Positions 30,230-32,549 of a DNA stretch of 32,549 nucleotides are shown here, one piece after another. Origin of the DNA: Lingula anatina (lineage: Eukaryota > Brachiopoda > Lingulata > Lingulida > Lingulidae). Location of the stretch: positions 312,001 to 344,549 of the forward strand of contig NW_019775490.1 in NCBI RefSeq assembly GCF_001039355.2. Reading direction: 5' to 3'. A program made the translations under genes and the position numbers. Numbering within the stretch: position 1 is the stretch's first letter; every line of letters starts with the position of its first letter. Under the pieces are notes generated by a model that had not been told where the DNA came from, did not search any database, and saw only the letters and a program-made list of their open reading frames with translations.

Positions 30230-32549
30230 GTAAAGAATGACCTTTTTATCCATTAATAATGCTTTTATTGTTTCAAGATTGAAATTCAATTGTCTAAGTA
30301 TTGTTTGTAATTATTCTAGCAAATTCATATTTTTTGCCATTACCTTTATAATAGCAATGATTTTATGTGAATTGAGTAAAAAGTTAGATACATTTTCGTG
30401 GAGAAGAATGTGTTTTGGCAGGGTGCCTCAAAATATTGTTGTATGTTGCTATAAAATGCTGTAAGTGCTGTTACATGTGTTTGGGTTCCCAACAGAGTGT
30501 ATATAGTCTTGATTAATATTGTAGAGAATAGAATGGCACCAAACACAGTGGGAATTGATCCTAAAATGTGTAGAATATATCAAAATGTTTGTAGTTGGCA
30601 ATTCCTATCACAATGTGGTAAGACTAGTCCTTCTATTTACCCTCTGTCACGTAGTATGATGTGTTAAATTAGGAACTTCACCCAGTGTGCTCTACTCTGG
30701 GTGCCCTGTCAATAGGTGGCACTAGTTGCAGTTGTAAGAGGGGCCTTGCAGATAAATTACTTCACCCAGTTGTTGTGCTTTACCCTGGGTGCCTTGTCAA
30801 TAGATGGCACTAGCTCAGTGGTGAAAAAGGCCTGGCAGATCTAGGTGTCCTTAGCAGGACTTTGTTGTGTGGTTGTTGATAATGATTTTGCTGTGGGATA
30901 AAGATATATGCCACCAAATTTCAAGATGCAATAATCATTGTTTGAATAAGGATGAATATTTAGACAAGATAAAGGAATGAAATGATTGATAGAATTTACA
31001 CCAAATCATACCTACAAAGGAAATACCAGTCTTACTGTTGTCAGGTGTAGTTTGAAGATGAAAATTTAAAGCTCTTTCAGTCATGATAGTTTAGTTTCTC
31101 TGGCTTATCTTATTTTTTCTCTTTGCCGCAAAATATCTATTATTTTTCATTGAGTGGTACTGAAAAAAAAAAATGTTTTTATTGAAACCACCGCGTTGAA
31201 TTTTCATCTGAGTACCAAACAGGAAATGAAAATTGGAAGGATCTTTACAATAAATTTAATTTTGAATGCCATCAAGGTTTCTGATACTTGGGCACAGTGT
31301 CATTTAAGATTCCTTCAATTTACTGTAGTGAAAGAAGCCTTTGTTCAAATGTCTTCGATAAAATTTGGTTAAGTGTGACCGTTCTATAGAGCTCCCTGGT
31401 TGACAAGGAGTGTGTCTTTACTCATGAGGATGAAATTTCAGTCTGTTCTCCACAGTCTTTAAGGAAATCCAGACTGCACAGCATGGGAGGCTGCAGCTTG
31501 TGAATCAGGTGTTACATTGAAGAAAACTACTGTTTGCACTTTGGATTACTAAAATACTGAGCTGTAACAAACCACGTCTTCACAAGTATAAATCCAGCTG
31601 CTTACAGATTCATGCTGATTTTATTGGCAGAGACTTTTTTTGTTTTTAAAAGTTTAACTTTGTCTGCAGATTTATGCTGAGTTTTGTGCACGTGCATTTT
31701 GTCAGTTTGATTTTAAAACATACTTCTAAAAGTGGTGGTTGGGGAGGTTTAAAGCTATTATCTTGAATTGATATTTTACCATTAAAAATCTTTGCTTGTT
31801 TCTTACTGTTCTGATTTGATCTCATTATGTATGTCATGTGGTTAACCTTGTGTCCAAAATGTTTCAAAAATCATTTATGCCATGATGACTCCACACTTCC
31901 ATTATCATTCAACTCAGATTAAAGAGTAAGCTGTGAATTAAACATTTGTGAACTTTTTCTTTTGTTTTTGGTGGGTTATAAAAACAGTTAGTTGTTTTCT
32001 AGACATGTGCCTTGTGGCCCCTAGGTCTTCTTGCTTCCAGCAACCATAGAAATTGTATGGGAATGGACACAAGCTGGGAACACTGAATTTCTTGAAAATT
32101 GCAAACTTTACAGTTTTCATTGAGAAAATAGGTGAATTATTTTGCCTCAGAAAGAACTGTAAAATTATACTCCTATAAAATCTCTTGATGAATTGATTGG
32201 TATTTAATTGTATCAGATTTATGTAAGATAAAATTTACCAAAAGTAAAGATAATTAAATTGTGCAAACAGCCTGAAGTATGAGCCCTTTATTTGGCCAGA
32301 CTTGTTGACCCATTCTCATGTTCAAGTGACCTCATCTAGACAGTTATTTCAGTCCTTGGGCCAGAAGCATGTCAGGCCTCTAGTCAAACAAGGAAGATCT
32401 CCTAATGACTCCTTCTGGTGTGAAGACTTCCGATTGTTGAACATTGGACGACCAAGAGTTAAGTTCTAAAGAAATGAAAGGCTTGTGCAGGCAAATTATG
32501 TACAATAGAGAGCACATGCTTTAGAAATTTAGTTTATAAAAATGAATTT
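30230..32549 (+). other. Start of intron 8, running out of the window
   Basis: Begins GTAAAG after exon 8. No Gly-X-Y exon was found to the window end. It contains the 84-bp tandem duplication at 30675-30841; the rest is AT-rich with no supported feature. Confidence 0.8.
30675..30841. repeat. Tandem duplication of an ~84-bp unit with an internal hairpin
   Basis: Two diverged copies start at 30675 and 30759. Both read ACTTCACCCAG, a short variable loop, CTGGGTGCC, TGTCAATAG(G/A)TGGCACTAG, then GGCCT(T/G)GCAGAT. In each copy CACCCAG pairs with CTGGGTG, forming a 7-bp stem with a loop of about 11-15 nt. The structure is kept while the loop has diverged. Confidence 0.85.

Overview
The window is AT-rich, intron-dominated animal DNA holding the 5' part of one recognisable gene on the + strand: a non-fibrillar collagen of the multiplexin type (type XV/XVIII family). 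Eight exons lie between 21157 and 30229, every intron is bounded by GT/AG, and the splice phases join without a break into 514 complete codons. The order is an N-terminal thrombospondin-N/laminin-G-like (TSPN) domain, a short acidic Ser-Gly linker, a proline-rich linker, then Gly-X-Y blocks broken by non-helical stretches. The signal-peptide exon, the rest of the triple helix, the trimerisation domain and the endostatin domain are not seen and presumably lie outside the window. The large CpG-poor introns, miniature inverted-repeat elements and collagen type suggest an invertebrate bilaterian (mollusc, annelid, brachiopod, hemichordate and cephalochordate all remain possible); the sequence alone does not settle which.

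Layout. 1-21156 has no convincing coding exon and is either a very long first intron or intron plus 5' flank. It holds simple repeats, a 27-bp minisatellite with one inverted unit (3294-3520), a foldback element (4022-4232), four copies of one ~150-170 bp inverted-repeat element (6891, 7970, 11621, 16303) and a diverged ~52-bp tandem array (19548-19790). 21157-24749 encodes the TSPN domain in two exons. 25523-26729 encodes the linker in two exons. 28577-30229 encodes the first interrupted collagen helix in four exons. 30230-32549 is intron, with an 84-bp tandem duplication that can form hairpins.

The most striking item is a 1,488-bp insertion (27035-28522) in the intron between exons 4 and 5. 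It has 31-bp perfect terminal inverted repeats, a flanking direct repeat, CpG-rich ends and promoter-like motifs next to both termini. Inside the left end is an ATG followed by a clean splice donor; inside the right end, facing inward, is a 54-codon acidic ORF. It looks like a recently inserted, internally deleted DNA transposon whose parent may carry two convergent genes. It stops only 54 bp before the next collagen exon.

The collagen itself shows Ser-Gly sites with acidic neighbours inside its non-helical stretches, which fits the proteoglycan nature known for collagens XV and XVIII.
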